Shown: positions 1 through 6,412 of the stretch, piece by piece
How the letters are laid out: each line of letters begins with the position of its first letter
Numbering within the stretch: position 1 is the first letter of the stretch
Source of the DNA: a virus
Length of the DNA: 20,420 nt
IMG/VR virus record: IMGVR_UViG_3300003324_000477
Location: 1 to 20,420 of that record
Strand: one strand, 5' to 3'
Notes under the pieces: model-generated
Databases searched by the model: none
What the model was told of the DNA's origin: nothing
The model's input: the letters and a program-made list of their open reading frames with translations, nothing else
Translations under genes and position numbers: made by a program

Positions 1-1
1 T

Positions 2-73
2 CAGGTGCGCGATCAGGTGCGCGCTCAGGTGCTCGCTCAGGTGCGCGCTCAGGTGCGCGATCAGGTGCGCGCT
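2..73 (+). repeat. 12-bp tandem repeat, six units, within the first gene
   Basis: Six consecutive 12-mers of consensus CAGGTGCGCG(A/C)T run from 2 to 73, and the array may continue left of the window. Because 12 is a multiple of three, each unit encodes Gln-Val-Arg-Asp or Gln-Val-Arg-Ala; unit three has CTC instead of CGC (Leu for Arg). Copy-number change by slippage would keep the reading frame. Confidence 0.95.
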
Positions 74-724
74 GTGATTGACGAGTTCCGGTTCAGCGGA
101 TGGTGGTGGTGGACCCCGGGCCAGTTCGACGGCTACTGGCTCGCGTACTTCGAAGCGCTCAAGGCTTATTGCTCGTACGACCGCCTCTCCGGACTGGTCG
201 CCGTTGCCGAGCACAGTGCATTCGCGCTGCCCTTCCCCGATCTTGTCGTCTTCTCCGCCCCGCCAACCAAGCTCTCGCGCGACACGCGCGGGCGACTGCA
301 CTGCGAGGACGGGCCGGCGATCGCGTTCGCCGACGGCTGGGCCGTCTACGCGTGGCACGGGATCAGGATCGCGTCCTGGATTGTCGAGCATCCGGAGCAG
401 ATCACGGCCGACGCGATCACCAATGAGCCGAACGCCGAGATCCGACGCATCCTGCTCGAGCGATTCGGCGCCGCGCGGTACATCCAGGCGATCAACGCCA
501 CCGTGCTCGACGCGAGCGATTTCGGCACGCTCTACCGGGCGGACCTCGACGACGACGAGCCGCTCGTGATGGTGCAGGTCACCAACAGCACGGCCGAGCC
601 AGACGGGTCGTTCAAAGAGTATTGGCTCCGCGTGCCGCCCACGATCGAACGGGCTCGCGACGCCGTGGCGTGGACGTTCGGCCTCGAGGACGGCGAGGCG
701 TACGCGCCCGCCCATCAAACGTGA
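2..724 (+). CDS. DUF6745-like protein, 5'-truncated by the window edge
   Basis: The reading frame is open to the left edge, so the true start is outside the window; a GTG at 5 is only the first possible in-window start. The visible protein opens with six Gln-Val-Arg-(Asp/Ala) tetrads encoded by a tandem 12-bp repeat. A globular part follows with the segments LHCEDGPAIAFADGW, YAWHGI, a stretch like WIVEHPEQIT, then AEIRRILLERFG, and a C-terminal YWLRVPP...AVAWTFGL. From memory this order matches the DUF6745 family, found in high-GC bacteria and often led by QVRDQV-type repeats. Its function is unknown. It stops at TGA 722-724, overlapping a possible GTG start at 721. It could be a phage cargo gene or a host-derived gene near a boundary; nothing in the window decides. 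Family call fairly good, role unknown. Confidence 0.75.
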   Translation, partial: QVRDQVRAQVLAQVRAQVRDQVRAVIDEFRFSGWWWWTPGQFDGYWLAYFEALKAYCSYDRLSGLVAVAEHSAFALPFPDLVVFSAPPTKLSRDTRGRLHCEDGPAIAFADGWAVYAWHGIRIASWIVEHPEQITADAITNEPNAEIRRILLERFGAARYIQAINATVLDASDFGTLYRADLDDDEPLVMVQVTNSTAEPDGSFKEYWLRVPPTIERARDAVAWTFGLEDGEAYAPAHQT

Positions 725-828
725 GGTCGGTACATGTACCCGTGCGGCTCGGCCGCGTGACGCCGCGCGACGCGTTTCGCGAGTTTCTGGACGACGACAT
801 GGCCGATTGTGATTTCCCCCATGCCTAA
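721..828 (+). CDS. Possible 35-residue small protein
   Basis: A short frame from GTG 721 to TAA 826-828 fills the gap between the first gene and the DUF1064-like gene. Its GTG overlaps the upstream TGA in a GTGA arrangement, and its TAA stop lies inside a GCCTAAC motif and overlaps the downstream ATG at 821. The predicted peptide contains RVTPRDAFREFLDDD and ends in DCDFPHA, which looks like a plausible acidic, partly helical miniprotein. There is no recognisable domain. The tight overlaps on both sides are the main support. The alternative is a non-coding junction. Confidence 0.4.
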   Translation: MRSVHVPVRLGRVTPRDAFREFLDDDMADCDFPHA

Positions 829-1309
829 CCCGCGCGCCGCCGCCGAGCTGCCGCCTGCGCCGAGCACCGCCGATCTCAACGCCGCCAGCGCGGCCGGCAT
901 GACCTACCGCGCCTGGCTCGACGCCGGCCGACCCTCACGTATCACATCAGGTCCGCAGCCGCCGTCGGAAAACAGGAAGACCGGCGTTAGGCCGTACCAC
1001 CCGTACCGCAACAAGTGGGAGCACGACTACGCGAAACGCCTCGACTACGAGCGCGCGATCGGCCTCATCACCGAGTGGAGCTACGAGTCGGAGCGCCTCA
1101 CGATCGGCGAGGGCGCGACGTTCCTGCCCGACTTCCCCGTCACGCTCGCCGACGGGACGCGCGAGATGCGCGAGGTGAAAGGCTATCGGCGCGAGGCGGC
1201 GATGGTGCGGATCCGCGTCGCGGCGAAGCAATACCCGCATCTCCGGTTCGTGCTCGTGACGCGCGTGAACGGCGAGTGGATCCGCACGACGATCGGAGCG
1301 CGGCGATGA
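809..1309 (+). CDS. DUF1064-type PD-(D/E)XK nuclease-like phage protein
   Basis: This is a 166-residue protein if read from GTG 809; an in-frame ATG at 821 gives 162 residues and is equally possible, with no clear Shine-Dalgarno sequence for either. After a low-complexity Ala/Pro-rich N-terminus comes NKWEHDYAKRL (around residues 68-78), then LPDFPV (Asp 108) and REVKGY (Glu 122, Lys 124). This N..E / PDF / EVKG order is the pattern of DUF1064, a small phage family with a restriction-endonuclease-like (PD-(D/E)XK) fold, thought to act as a resolvase or nuclease on phage DNA. The activity is inferred from the family. The stop overlaps the next ATG (ATGA at 1306-1309), so the two are translationally coupled. 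It contains one CGTTAGGC motif, read here as Val-Arg. Confidence 0.8.
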   Translation: MISPMPNPRAAAELPPAPSTADLNAASAAGMTYRAWLDAGRPSRITSGPQPPSENRKTGVRPYHPYRNKWEHDYAKRLDYERAIGLITEWSYESERLTIGEGATFLPDFPVTLADGTREMREVKGYRREAAMVRIRVAAKQYPHLRFVLVTRVNGEWIRTTIGARR

Positions 1310-1473
1310 AATGCACCTGCGAGAATCCCGACCCGATCGAGATCACCGACGAGAGCTTCGAGGGCCTGTTCACCGACACGCCGATCAAAGCCGAGCGAAG
1401 CTTCATGTGCGGGCGATGCGGCCTAACGATCCCGCACGACGACGGGCCGTACGTGCCTGGCGTGATCGAATGA
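1306..1473 (+). CDS. Cys-rich 55-residue miniprotein, putative zinc binding
   Basis: The ATG overlaps the previous stop and the TGA at 1471-1473 overlaps the next ATG, so this small gene sits snugly in an overlapping three-gene run. The peptide begins MKCTCENPDP and later has FMCGRCGLTIPH. Cys 3, Cys 5, Cys 35, Cys 38 and His 44 could together bind one zinc ion as a compact ribbon. I do not recognise a named family. One GCCTAACG motif is present, read as Gly-Leu-Thr. Supported by overlap geometry and a protein-like composition; function unknown. Confidence 0.7.
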   Translation: MKCTCENPDPIEITDESFEGLFTDTPIKAERSFMCGRCGLTIPHDDGPYVPGVIE

Positions 1474-1901
1474 GGATCTACATCGCCGGGCCGATGAGCG
1501 GGCAACCGCTCTACAATTTCCCAGCGTTCGACGAAGCTGCCGCACGTTGGCGCTCCAACGGGCACGACGTCACGTCGCCCGCCGACATCACGCGCGGACT
1601 CTACTGGGAGCGCTTCGGCCGCCAGTACGACCCCGCTGTCGATCGCGTCGAATGGGGCGACCGGATCACCTGCGAGCTGTTCGAGCGCGACCTCCGCGCG
1701 GTCTGCACGGTCGACGGCATCGCGCTCCTCGCCGGCTGGAAGCACTCGCGCGGCGCAAAGATGGAGATCGCCGTCGGTCTCGCACTGGGGAAGATGTTCT
1801 ACGACGCCGAGCGCATGGAGCATATGGGGGTCGAGGCGACGATCATCGCAGACGTCGCGTGGGTTGCTGAGCAGCGTCTCTTACAACCATCCGGAGCCTA
1901 A
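1470..1901 (+). CDS. DUF4406 protein, nucleoside 2-deoxyribosyltransferase-like
   Basis: A 143-residue protein starting at ATG 1470, overlapping the upstream TGA. The N-terminus IYIAGPMSGQPLYNFPAF is the hallmark of DUF4406, a Rossmann-like family related to nucleoside 2-deoxyribosyltransferases. Further family features are the GHDVTSPADI strand and the GIALLAGWKHSRGAKMEIAVG block, whose Glu is the probable catalytic position by analogy. Such proteins are common in phages and are thought to take part in nucleotide or base metabolism, but the substrate is not established. The gene ends at TAA 1899-1901, a stop supplied by a GCCTAACG motif that lies just before the next start. One non-motif TTA codon occurs near the C-terminus (1881-1883). 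Confidence 0.85.
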   Translation: MRIYIAGPMSGQPLYNFPAFDEAAARWRSNGHDVTSPADITRGLYWERFGRQYDPAVDRVEWGDRITCELFERDLRAVCTVDGIALLAGWKHSRGAKMEIAVGLALGKMFYDAERMEHMGVEATIIADVAWVAEQRLLQPSGA

Positions 1902-1905
1902 CGCC

Positions 1906-2172
1906 ATGGCCGCCAAGCGCTATTACCTGATCCGCACGCCCGACATGCGCCGCCGCTCGCGCCGCTCGATCCGCGGCATCACCCGCACGAACAAGCGCGA
2001 CGCGATTCGCGAGGCGAAGCTCCAGGCGAACAGCGAGCAGCTCCGCAACCGCACGCCGGTGCGCAACCGCCGCGTCTCGGTCTACTCCTGCGAGCCCGGC
2101 CAGCGGCCCTCGCTCCTGCTCCAGATCCACGTCAGCCGCAAGACGGGGCATTTCGTCATGGAGCAGCTGTAG
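1906..2172 (+). CDS. Small Arg/Lys-rich protein, unknown function
   Basis: An 88-residue protein from ATG 1906, four bases after the preceding TAA. The frame is open further upstream, but the ATG placed just after the GCCTAACG motif is the natural start. It begins MAAKRYYLIRTPD and is very basic in its first half (RRRSRRSIRG, then TNKRDAIREAK), with a more hydrophobic C-terminal part LLLQIHVSRKTGHFV. The charge suggests nucleic-acid or virion contact, but this is only a guess. I do not recognise the family. The next gene starts two bases after its TAG. Confidence 0.7.
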   Translation: MAAKRYYLIRTPDMRRRSRRSIRGITRTNKRDAIREAKLQANSEQLRNRTPVRNRRVSVYSCEPGQRPSLLLQIHVSRKTGHFVMEQL

Positions 2173-2174
2173 CC

Positions 2175-2453
2175 GTGATCCACCCGACGGAATTCGCCGA
2201 GCTCTCCGCGCGCGTCGACTCGATCGAGCGCGACGTGCGCGCGCACCGCAACGAGGACGTCGCGTCCAAGTGCTCGCTCCTGCGCGCGTACATCGCGAGC
2301 CACCACGACGACTCGCTCAAGGCCGGGATGCTCGGCCTGCTCACCGATCTCGAGCGGCGGCTGCGCCCGCTCTCACTCGCGCTCGAGATGGCGGACCTGC
2401 GCCGCGTCGCGCAGAGCCTGCAACTCGACGACGTCGCCCCACCACACCCCTGA
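2175..2453 (+). CDS. Small helical protein, unknown function
   Basis: A 92-residue protein from GTG 2175, right behind the previous stop, consistent with coupled translation. The sequence is rich in charged heptad-like stretches (FAELSARVDSIERDV, LLTDLERRLRPLSLALEMADLRR), suggesting an alpha-helical, possibly coiled-coil protein. It ends in a Pro-rich tail. There are no recognisable catalytic motifs. Located among accessory genes ahead of the packaging module. Confidence 0.65.
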   Translation: MIHPTEFAELSARVDSIERDVRAHRNEDVASKCSLLRAYIASHHDDSLKAGMLGLLTDLERRLRPLSLALEMADLRRVAQSLQLDDVAPPHP

Positions 2454-2574
2454 CCCGGAGGTCCCGATTGGCCTAACGCATGAAGTCGACACGTTCGCCG
2501 AGCGTGTCATCGACGCCCTCTTCGGCTCGTATTTCCGTAGCATCAAACGCGACATCATCCGGAGGATCGACGAC

Positions 2575-2793
2575 ATGGACGCCGCCCTGCAGACCGCCAT
2601 CAGCAACCTGTCCGACAAGGTCGGAGCCGAAGCCGGCGAGATCAAAACCAACCTCGAGACCGTGGCGCAGCAGATCCGCGACGGCCTGAGCACCGCCGAG
2701 GCGGTCGACCAGCTGAACGCGATCGCGGATCGCGTCGGCGCGCTCTCCGACGTCGTCACGCTCGACAACACGACCCCTCCGGCCACGACCTGA
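2575..2793 (+). CDS. Small helical protein, unknown function (start uncertain)
   Basis: From ATG 2575 this is a 72-residue protein, with GGAGG at 2561-2565 as a good ribosome binding site nine bases upstream. It reads as one long amphipathic helix (LQTAISNLSDKVGAEAGEIK, then VAQQIRDGLSTAEAVDQL) ending in TTPPATT, like small phage coiled-coil proteins. The same frame stays open and coding-like upstream, with C or G in most third positions, back to about 2467. There is no ATG, GTG, TTG or CTG in that extension, but an ATT at 2467 follows a perfect GGAGG (2457-2461) by five bases. The longer form would have about 108 residues. A strong stem-loop follows the stop. Confidence 0.65.
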   Translation: MDAALQTAISNLSDKVGAEAGEIKTNLETVAQQIRDGLSTAEAVDQLNAIADRVGALSDVVTLDNTTPPATT

Positions 2794-2802
2794 CACGTCC
2801 AC

Positions 2803-2837
2803 GCGTCGGGGCTCGTCAGGCACGAGAGCCCCGACGC
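2803..2837 (+). terminator. Stem-loop, likely intrinsic terminator
   Basis: A perfect 12-bp inverted repeat (GCGTCGGGGCTC at 2803-2814 and its complement at 2826-2837) encloses an 11-base loop and is followed by CATTTCC, a modest T tract. It sits ten bases after the stop of the small helical gene and before the next start at 2866, a suitable place to end an accessory-gene transcript. Confidence 0.75.
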
Positions 2838-2865
2838 CATTTCCTCACGATCAATCCGGGCGCGC

Positions 2866-3066
2866 ATGAGCCAGAACGTGCAGATCAAATGGCAGATCGA
2901 CGGCGGGAACACTGCTGTGCATTTCTCGGTGCAGCGCGACCTCGTGCTCACGCCGACGAACTTCTCGCTCTCCTTCGAGGCCTTAGAGATCATCTACGCG
3001 CAGATGCTCGCCGCTCGCATCAAGGCGCGCGAGGCCGCGAAGCAGCGCGTCCTCCGCCCCACGTGA
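2866..3066 (+). CDS. 66-residue protein, unknown function
   Basis: Starts at ATG 2866, the first gene after the stem-loop at 2803-2837. The peptide MSQNVQIKWQIDGGNTAVHF begins with a beta-like segment, followed by a helix EALEIIYAQMLAARIKAREAAKQR. I do not recognise the family. The upstream sequence lacks a strong Shine-Dalgarno motif. The terminal TGA overlaps the GTG of the next gene (GTGA at 3063-3066). One of the few TTA codons outside the CGTTAGGC context lies here, at 2983-2985. Confidence 0.65.
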   Translation: MSQNVQIKWQIDGGNTAVHFSVQRDLVLTPTNFSLSFEALEIIYAQMLAARIKAREAAKQRVLRPT

Positions 3067-3452
3067 TCGCCACGGTGAGCCCCGTTGTCCGGTACGGCCC
3101 GAGCATTCAGCTCCCGACGCGGTACCGTGACGCGTCGGGTACCGAGCGGCTCGCCGGTCGACGCTGCGCCATGCAACTCGACGGACACTTCTACTGCCCA
3201 GAGCAGCATCGGATCCGCTATGACCGGGGACTCGTGCTCACGGAGCAGGTCTACCGCTGCACGCACAAGCTGAGTGACGGGAAGAGCGAGTGCGGCATCC
3301 TGATGTACGTGATCGCGCGGTTCGAGGACCACGACGGGCGAGAATGCCTCTGGGCCGCGGAGGTGACCCCGGACGAGGTGAAACGGATTCGGCGCATGAA
3401 GCTCGTGGACAAGCTCGAATACCTGGAAGTCACCTGGGCCGGCATCGGCTAG
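3063..3452 (+). CDS. Cys/His-containing protein, putative zinc binding
   Basis: Read from GTG 3063 (129 residues), overlapping the previous stop; a second GTG at 3075 is possible. The middle carries GRRCAMQL, FYCPEQH, YRCTHK and SECGIL, so Cys 35, Cys 45, His 49, Cys 66, His 68 and Cys 77 are candidate metal ligands of a zinc-ribbon-like fold. The C-terminal half is a charged helix (VTPDEVKRIRRMKLVDKLEYLE). I do not recognise a named family. It is the last gene before the packaging module; a 118-base spacer follows. Confidence 0.65.
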   Translation: MIATVSPVVRYGPSIQLPTRYRDASGTERLAGRRCAMQLDGHFYCPEQHRIRYDRGLVLTEQVYRCTHKLSDGKSECGILMYVIARFEDHDGRECLWAAEVTPDEVKRIRRMKLVDKLEYLEVTWAGIG

Positions 3453-3456
3453 AGCG

Positions 3457-3485
3457 TTTCCGCGCGCGGTGCTTTGGTGTAGACT
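3457..3485 (+). promoter_or_regulatory. Weak sigma-70-like promoter candidate
   Basis: TTTCCG (3457-3462) and TAGACT (3480-3485) are separated by 17 bases. The -10 matches TATAAT at four of six positions, while the -35 match is poor. It lies in the short AT-richer spacer ahead of the HNH gene and upstream of a hairpin, where a packaging-operon promoter would make sense. Positional support only. Confidence 0.25.
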
Positions 3486-3523
3486 AGAGCAGCGCACGAC
3501 AACCGGCAGCACCGTGCTCACCC

Positions 3524-3559
3524 GCGGCTCTCGGCCCTCACTGGGCGGAGAGCCGCTTT
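3524..3559 (+). terminator. Leader hairpin upstream of the HNH gene, terminator- or attenuator-like
   Basis: A 9-bp perfect inverted repeat (GCGGCTCTC at 3524-3532, GAGAGCCGC at 3548-3556) contains an inner 4-bp GCCC/GGGC stem with a TCACT loop and one G-G mismatch between the two stems. TTTCGCTT follows. It ends about 12 bases before the chosen HNH start. It may terminate readthrough from the accessory genes, act as an attenuator, or be a processing site. Confidence 0.55.
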
Positions 3560-3570
3560 CGCTTGCCCCT

Positions 3571-3912
3571 GTGCCGCATCGACCGCCGCGACCGTGCAAT
3601 CACCCGCGCTGCCCCAACACGACGCACCGCCGCTTCTGCGAGGAGCACGAGCGCGCGTACCAGCGCGCGCGGCCCTCGTCGTCGAGCCGCGGGTATGGCC
3701 ATGCGTGGCGGCAGCTCCGCGCCATGATCATCGCGCGCGATCCGGTCTGCACGATCTGCCGTCAGGCGCCGAGCACCGACGCGGATCACATTTCCCCCCG
3801 CGAGCAAGGTGGCACGGACGACCCCTCCAACCTGCGCGGCACCTGCCACGCCTGTCACTCGCGCAAGACCGCGTCGACGGACGGCGGCTTCGGCAACCCG
3901 GTCAGGCGATGA
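3571..3912 (+). CDS. HNH endonuclease, packaging-associated
   Basis: A 113-residue HNH nuclease from GTG 3571. This start gives the usual family N-terminus MPHRPPRPCNHPRC and avoids the upstream hairpin; the frame is open back to 3469. An N-terminal Cys/His cluster (Cys 9, Cys 14, Cys 23, His 26) precedes a conserved YGHAWRQLR segment. Then come CTIC (Cys 60, Cys 63), ADHI (His 73), the SNLRGTCHACHSRKT block with Asn 87, Cys 92, Cys 95 and His 96: the beta-beta-alpha-metal fold with its structural zinc. In many HK97-like phages an HNH protein encoded beside terminase supports cleavage of concatemeric DNA at cos by the terminase complex. That role here is inferred from its position directly before the terminase genes. 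Confidence 0.92.
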   Translation: MPHRPPRPCNHPRCPNTTHRRFCEEHERAYQRARPSSSSRGYGHAWRQLRAMIIARDPVCTICRQAPSTDADHISPREQGGTDDPSNLRGTCHACHSRKTASTDGGFGNPVRR

Positions 3913-4063
3913 CCCGAGAGCCTAACGCGGCGTGTCATCGCGACACGGTGTCACCTAACGAGGACGGGGGGAGGGGGTGTCCAATCTCTGAGACAGGGGC
4001 CCAAAAGACCGTGCGCCGGTTTCGCGCACACTCCCGCGAAATTCGCCGGTGGGGGGTAGCCTG
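3913..4063 (+). other. Non-coding interval between HNH and small terminase, candidate packaging (cos) region
   Basis: About 150 bases without a convincing gene. It holds a GCCTAACG motif (3920-3927) and a near copy ACCTAACG (3953-3960), a CGTGTC/GACACG inverted repeat (3931-3947) followed by another GTGTC, a G-rich run at about 3964-3979, and a GTGCGC/GCGCAC inverted repeat (4011-4029). An HNH-terS spacer with G runs and small inverted repeats is where cos sites are often found in phages of this layout. No overhang can be assigned from sequence alone. Confidence 0.4.
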
Positions 4064-4543
4064 ATGGCGCGCGGACGGAAGCCGAAACCGACCGTGCTCA
4101 AACTGCTCGCCGGGAACCCCGGGAAACGAAAGCAGAACAAGCGCGAGCCGAAGATGAAGGGCGGGAAGATTTCCCCGCCGTCCTGGCTCGGTCGCGCGGC
4201 GAAGCTCGAGTGGACCCGGGTGCTCAAGGTCGCGCCGTTAGGCCTGCTGACGCAGGGCGACCGGCAGCTGTTCGCGCAGTATTGCCAGAATTCCGCGCGC
4301 ATCGCGGAGCTCGAGAAGATCGTGACCGACAACGGCTACACGTTCGTGACGGACAAGGGCTACGTGGTGCAGCGCCCGGAGATCGCGATTCTCCGCAACC
4401 TGCAGCAGCTCCAGGTGCGCATCTGCGCCGAGCTCGGACTGAGCCCGTCGTCGCGTAGCCGTATCGAGCTGGCACCGGACGCGCCGATCGCGGCGACCGA
4501 CCCCGCTGAGGACCTCCTCTTTGGCAACCGCCGTAGCGGTTGA
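4064..4543 (+). CDS. Terminase small subunit, P27 family
   Basis: A 159-residue protein from ATG 4064, with a G-rich stretch just upstream as ribosome binding site; a GTG at 4049 would add five residues. It shows the P27 (Terminase_4) pattern: GRKPKPTVLKLLAGNPGKRK, a Trp in the PPSWLGRAAKLEW helix, LGLLTQGDRQLFAQYC, then a central IAELEKIVTDNGYTF block, RPEIAILRN and a C-terminal helix LQVRICAELGLSPSSRSR. The small subunit recognises the packaging site on concatemeric DNA and recruits the large subunit. The gene overlaps the TTG start of the large subunit, fitting coupled production. One TTA-GGC motif encodes Leu-Gly in LGLLT. Confidence 0.92.
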   Translation: MARGRKPKPTVLKLLAGNPGKRKQNKREPKMKGGKISPPSWLGRAAKLEWTRVLKVAPLGLLTQGDRQLFAQYCQNSARIAELEKIVTDNGYTFVTDKGYVVQRPEIAILRNLQQLQVRICAELGLSPSSRSRIELAPDAPIAATDPAEDLLFGNRRSG

Positions 4544-6224
4544 GCGCCCGATGGGGCGCTTCGAGCGGTTATGCTGGGAGCGCCACGAGCGCGACCTGGC
4601 GCTCGCGTATGCGGACGGCGCGGTGCCGAAAGATCCGCGGAAGACGCACCACCCGAAGGGATTCTGGTTCGATCCCGACGCCGCCGAGCGGCCGATCGTC
4701 GTCACGGAGAAACTCTGCCGCCATCACAAGGGCGAGTGGGCGGGCAAGCCGTTTCTCCTCGAGGAGTGGCAGCGGCGGATCCTGCGCATCGTGTTCGGCT
4801 GGAAGCGCGCGGACGGGACGCGCCGCTTCCGCATCGTCTACATCGAGGTCCCGCGGAAGAACGGGAAGTCCGAGCTCGCCGGTGCGGTCGGGCTCTACCT
4901 GCTCGTCGCTGACGACGAGCCGGGTGCGGAGGTGTACTCCAGCGCGACGAAGAAGGACCAAGCGAAGATCGTGCACGACGCAGCGGTCGCGATGGTGAAG
5001 GCGAGCCCGGAGCTCCGCCGGTTCGTGCGGTCGTTCCGCAACAACCTGCACTGCCCGCGGCTCGGATCGAAGTTCGAGCCGTTAGGCGCCGACTCCTCGA
5101 CGTTGGACGGGCTCAACCCGCACGGCAACATCGTCGATGAGTTGCACGCGCATAAAGACCGCGGTCTCTGGGACGTGCTCGACACCGCGATGGGCGCGCG
5201 CCGGCAGCCGCTGACGTGGGCGATCACGACCGCCGGCACGTACGAGCCCGAGTCGATCGGCTGGCAGATGCACGACCACGCGACCAAGGTGCTCGACGGA
5301 GCGATCGAGGACGAGGCGTTCTTCGGGTTCATCGCGGCCGCCGACCCCGAGGACGACTGGGCGCATCCGGACACGTGGGCGAAGGCGAACCCGAACATCG
5401 GCGTCGCGATCAAGCCGGAGTACCTCGCCGCACAGGCGGAGAAGGCGAAGCAGCAGCCGTCGTTCCTGAACACGTTCCTCCGGCTGCATCTCGACCGCTG
5501 GACGCAGCAGGCCGAGCGCTGGATCGACCTCGAGCAGTGGAACGCCTGCGACATCGAGTGCACGCGGAAGGAGATGGAGCAGCGGGAGACAGCGCTCGAG
5601 GGCGCGACGTGCTACGGAGGGCTCGACCTCTCGACGAAGCTCGACGTCACGGCGCTCGTGCTCGTGTTCCCGGACACGTGGGACCTGCTCTGCCGGTTCT
5701 TCGTGCCGGAAGACAACGTCGCCGAACGCGTTAGGCGGGACCGCGTCCCGTACGACGCGTGGATCCGTGACGGCTGGCTCCTCGCGACGCCGGGCAACGT
5801 GATCGACTACGCGTTCATCCGCGAGGAAGCGAAGCGCCTCGCGGCCAGGTTCGACGTCCGCGAGTGGGCGTACGACCCGTGGAACGCGACCGAGACCGCG
5901 ACGGAGCTCCAGGGCGACGAGGGCTTCGCGATGGTCGAGGTGCGGCAGGGGTACCGCTCGCTCTCCGAGCCGTCGAAGAAGTTCGAGGAGCTCGTGGTCT
6001 CGAAGGCGTGGCGCCACGGCGGGCACCCGGTCATGCGCTGGATGGTCGCGAACGTCGCGGTCCGCGAGGACCCGAACGGGAACATCGCGCCGGAGAAGCC
6101 GAAGCGGCACACCGGGCTCCGCATCGACGGTGTCTCGGCGACGATCACGGCGCTCACCCGCGCGATCGTGGGCGCGAGCGGGTCGAGCGTGTACGAGGAG
6201 CGCGGCTTCGTGGAGCTCGGATGA
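4521..6224 (+). CDS. Terminase large subunit (ATPase and nuclease)
   Basis: A 567-residue TerL, the motor that translocates DNA into the prohead and cuts the concatemer. The TTG at 4521 is chosen because GAGG lies nine bases upstream; ATG 4551 is the alternative. The ATPase part has a Walker A-like VPRKNGKSE (residues 110-118) and a Walker B VDELH (205-209), followed by the coupling-type segment WAITTAGT (about 233-240). The nuclease part shows GGLDLS (Asp 369), YDPWN (Asp 452) and RIDGVSA (Asp 536), the usual RNase H-like acidic triad spacing. Two CGTTAGGC motifs occur, one as Leu-Gly (5080) and one out of that frame as Val-Arg (5729). The stop overlaps the next start (ATGA). Confidence 0.95.
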   Translation: MATAVAVERPMGRFERLCWERHERDLALAYADGAVPKDPRKTHHPKGFWFDPDAAERPIVVTEKLCRHHKGEWAGKPFLLEEWQRRILRIVFGWKRADGTRRFRIVYIEVPRKNGKSELAGAVGLYLLVADDEPGAEVYSSATKKDQAKIVHDAAVAMVKASPELRRFVRSFRNNLHCPRLGSKFEPLGADSSTLDGLNPHGNIVDELHAHKDRGLWDVLDTAMGARRQPLTWAITTAGTYEPESIGWQMHDHATKVLDGAIEDEAFFGFIAAADPEDDWAHPDTWAKANPNIGVAIKPEYLAAQAEKAKQQPSFLNTFLRLHLDRWTQQAERWIDLEQWNACDIECTRKEMEQRETALEGATCYGGLDLSTKLDVTALVLVFPDTWDLLCRFFVPEDNVAERVRRDRVPYDAWIRDGWLLATPGNVIDYAFIREEAKRLAARFDVREWAYDPWNATETATELQGDEGFAMVEVRQGYRSLSEPSKKFEELVVSKAWRHGGHPVMRWMVANVAVREDPNGNIAPEKPKRHTGLRIDGVSATITALTRAIVGASGSSVYEERGFVELG

Positions 6225-6412
6225 GGGCGGCGTTCACGCGACTCATGCTCGCGATGCGCGCGCTCGTCTCGATGCTCGAGCTGCGCGACGTGTTCTTCGT
6301 CGCCGGGTTCGCCTTGATCTTCGCCGGCGGCGCCCGATTGTCGCTCCCCTGGACGATGGTCGGCGCCGGCGTCGCGCTCGTCGTGCTCAGCCTTCCGTGG
6401 AGGTCACGTTAA
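6221..6412 (+). CDS. Small membrane protein between terminase and portal
   Basis: A 63-residue protein from ATG 6221, overlapping the terminase stop; its TAA overlaps the portal ATG (TAATG at 6410-6414). Two hydrophobic segments, VFFVAGFALIFAGGA (about 24-38) and WTMVGAGVALVVLSL (about 44-58), are separated by a short RLSLP turn, and a basic end RSR follows. This is a two-helix hairpin typical of small phage membrane proteins found between terL and portal genes. Function unknown; holin-like activity cannot be inferred from size alone. Confidence 0.75.
   Translation: MRAAFTRLMLAMRALVSMLELRDVFFVAGFALIFAGGARLSLPWTMVGAGVALVVLSLPWRSR

Noticed and set aside
2480-2689. A 69-codon frame from ATG 2480 just after GCCTAACGC
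   Set aside because: The peptide is Ser/Pro/Thr-rich shadow-type sequence; the +1-shifted frame (2467 or 2575 to 2793) has the better codon pattern and ribosome binding site.
3909-4064. A 51-codon frame that neatly overlaps both the HNH stop and the small terminase start
   Set aside because: Third-position G/C is clearly lower than in neighbouring genes, the peptide is low-complexity and basic without protein-like pattern, and the interval holds G runs and inverted repeats better explained as a packaging or regulatory site.
5082-6110. A 342-codon - strand frame inside the large terminase gene, and a similar 472-codon one at 6784-8202
   Set aside because: Both are Arg/Val/Asp/Leu-rich mirror images of strong + strand genes (terminase, portal) with no domain of their own.
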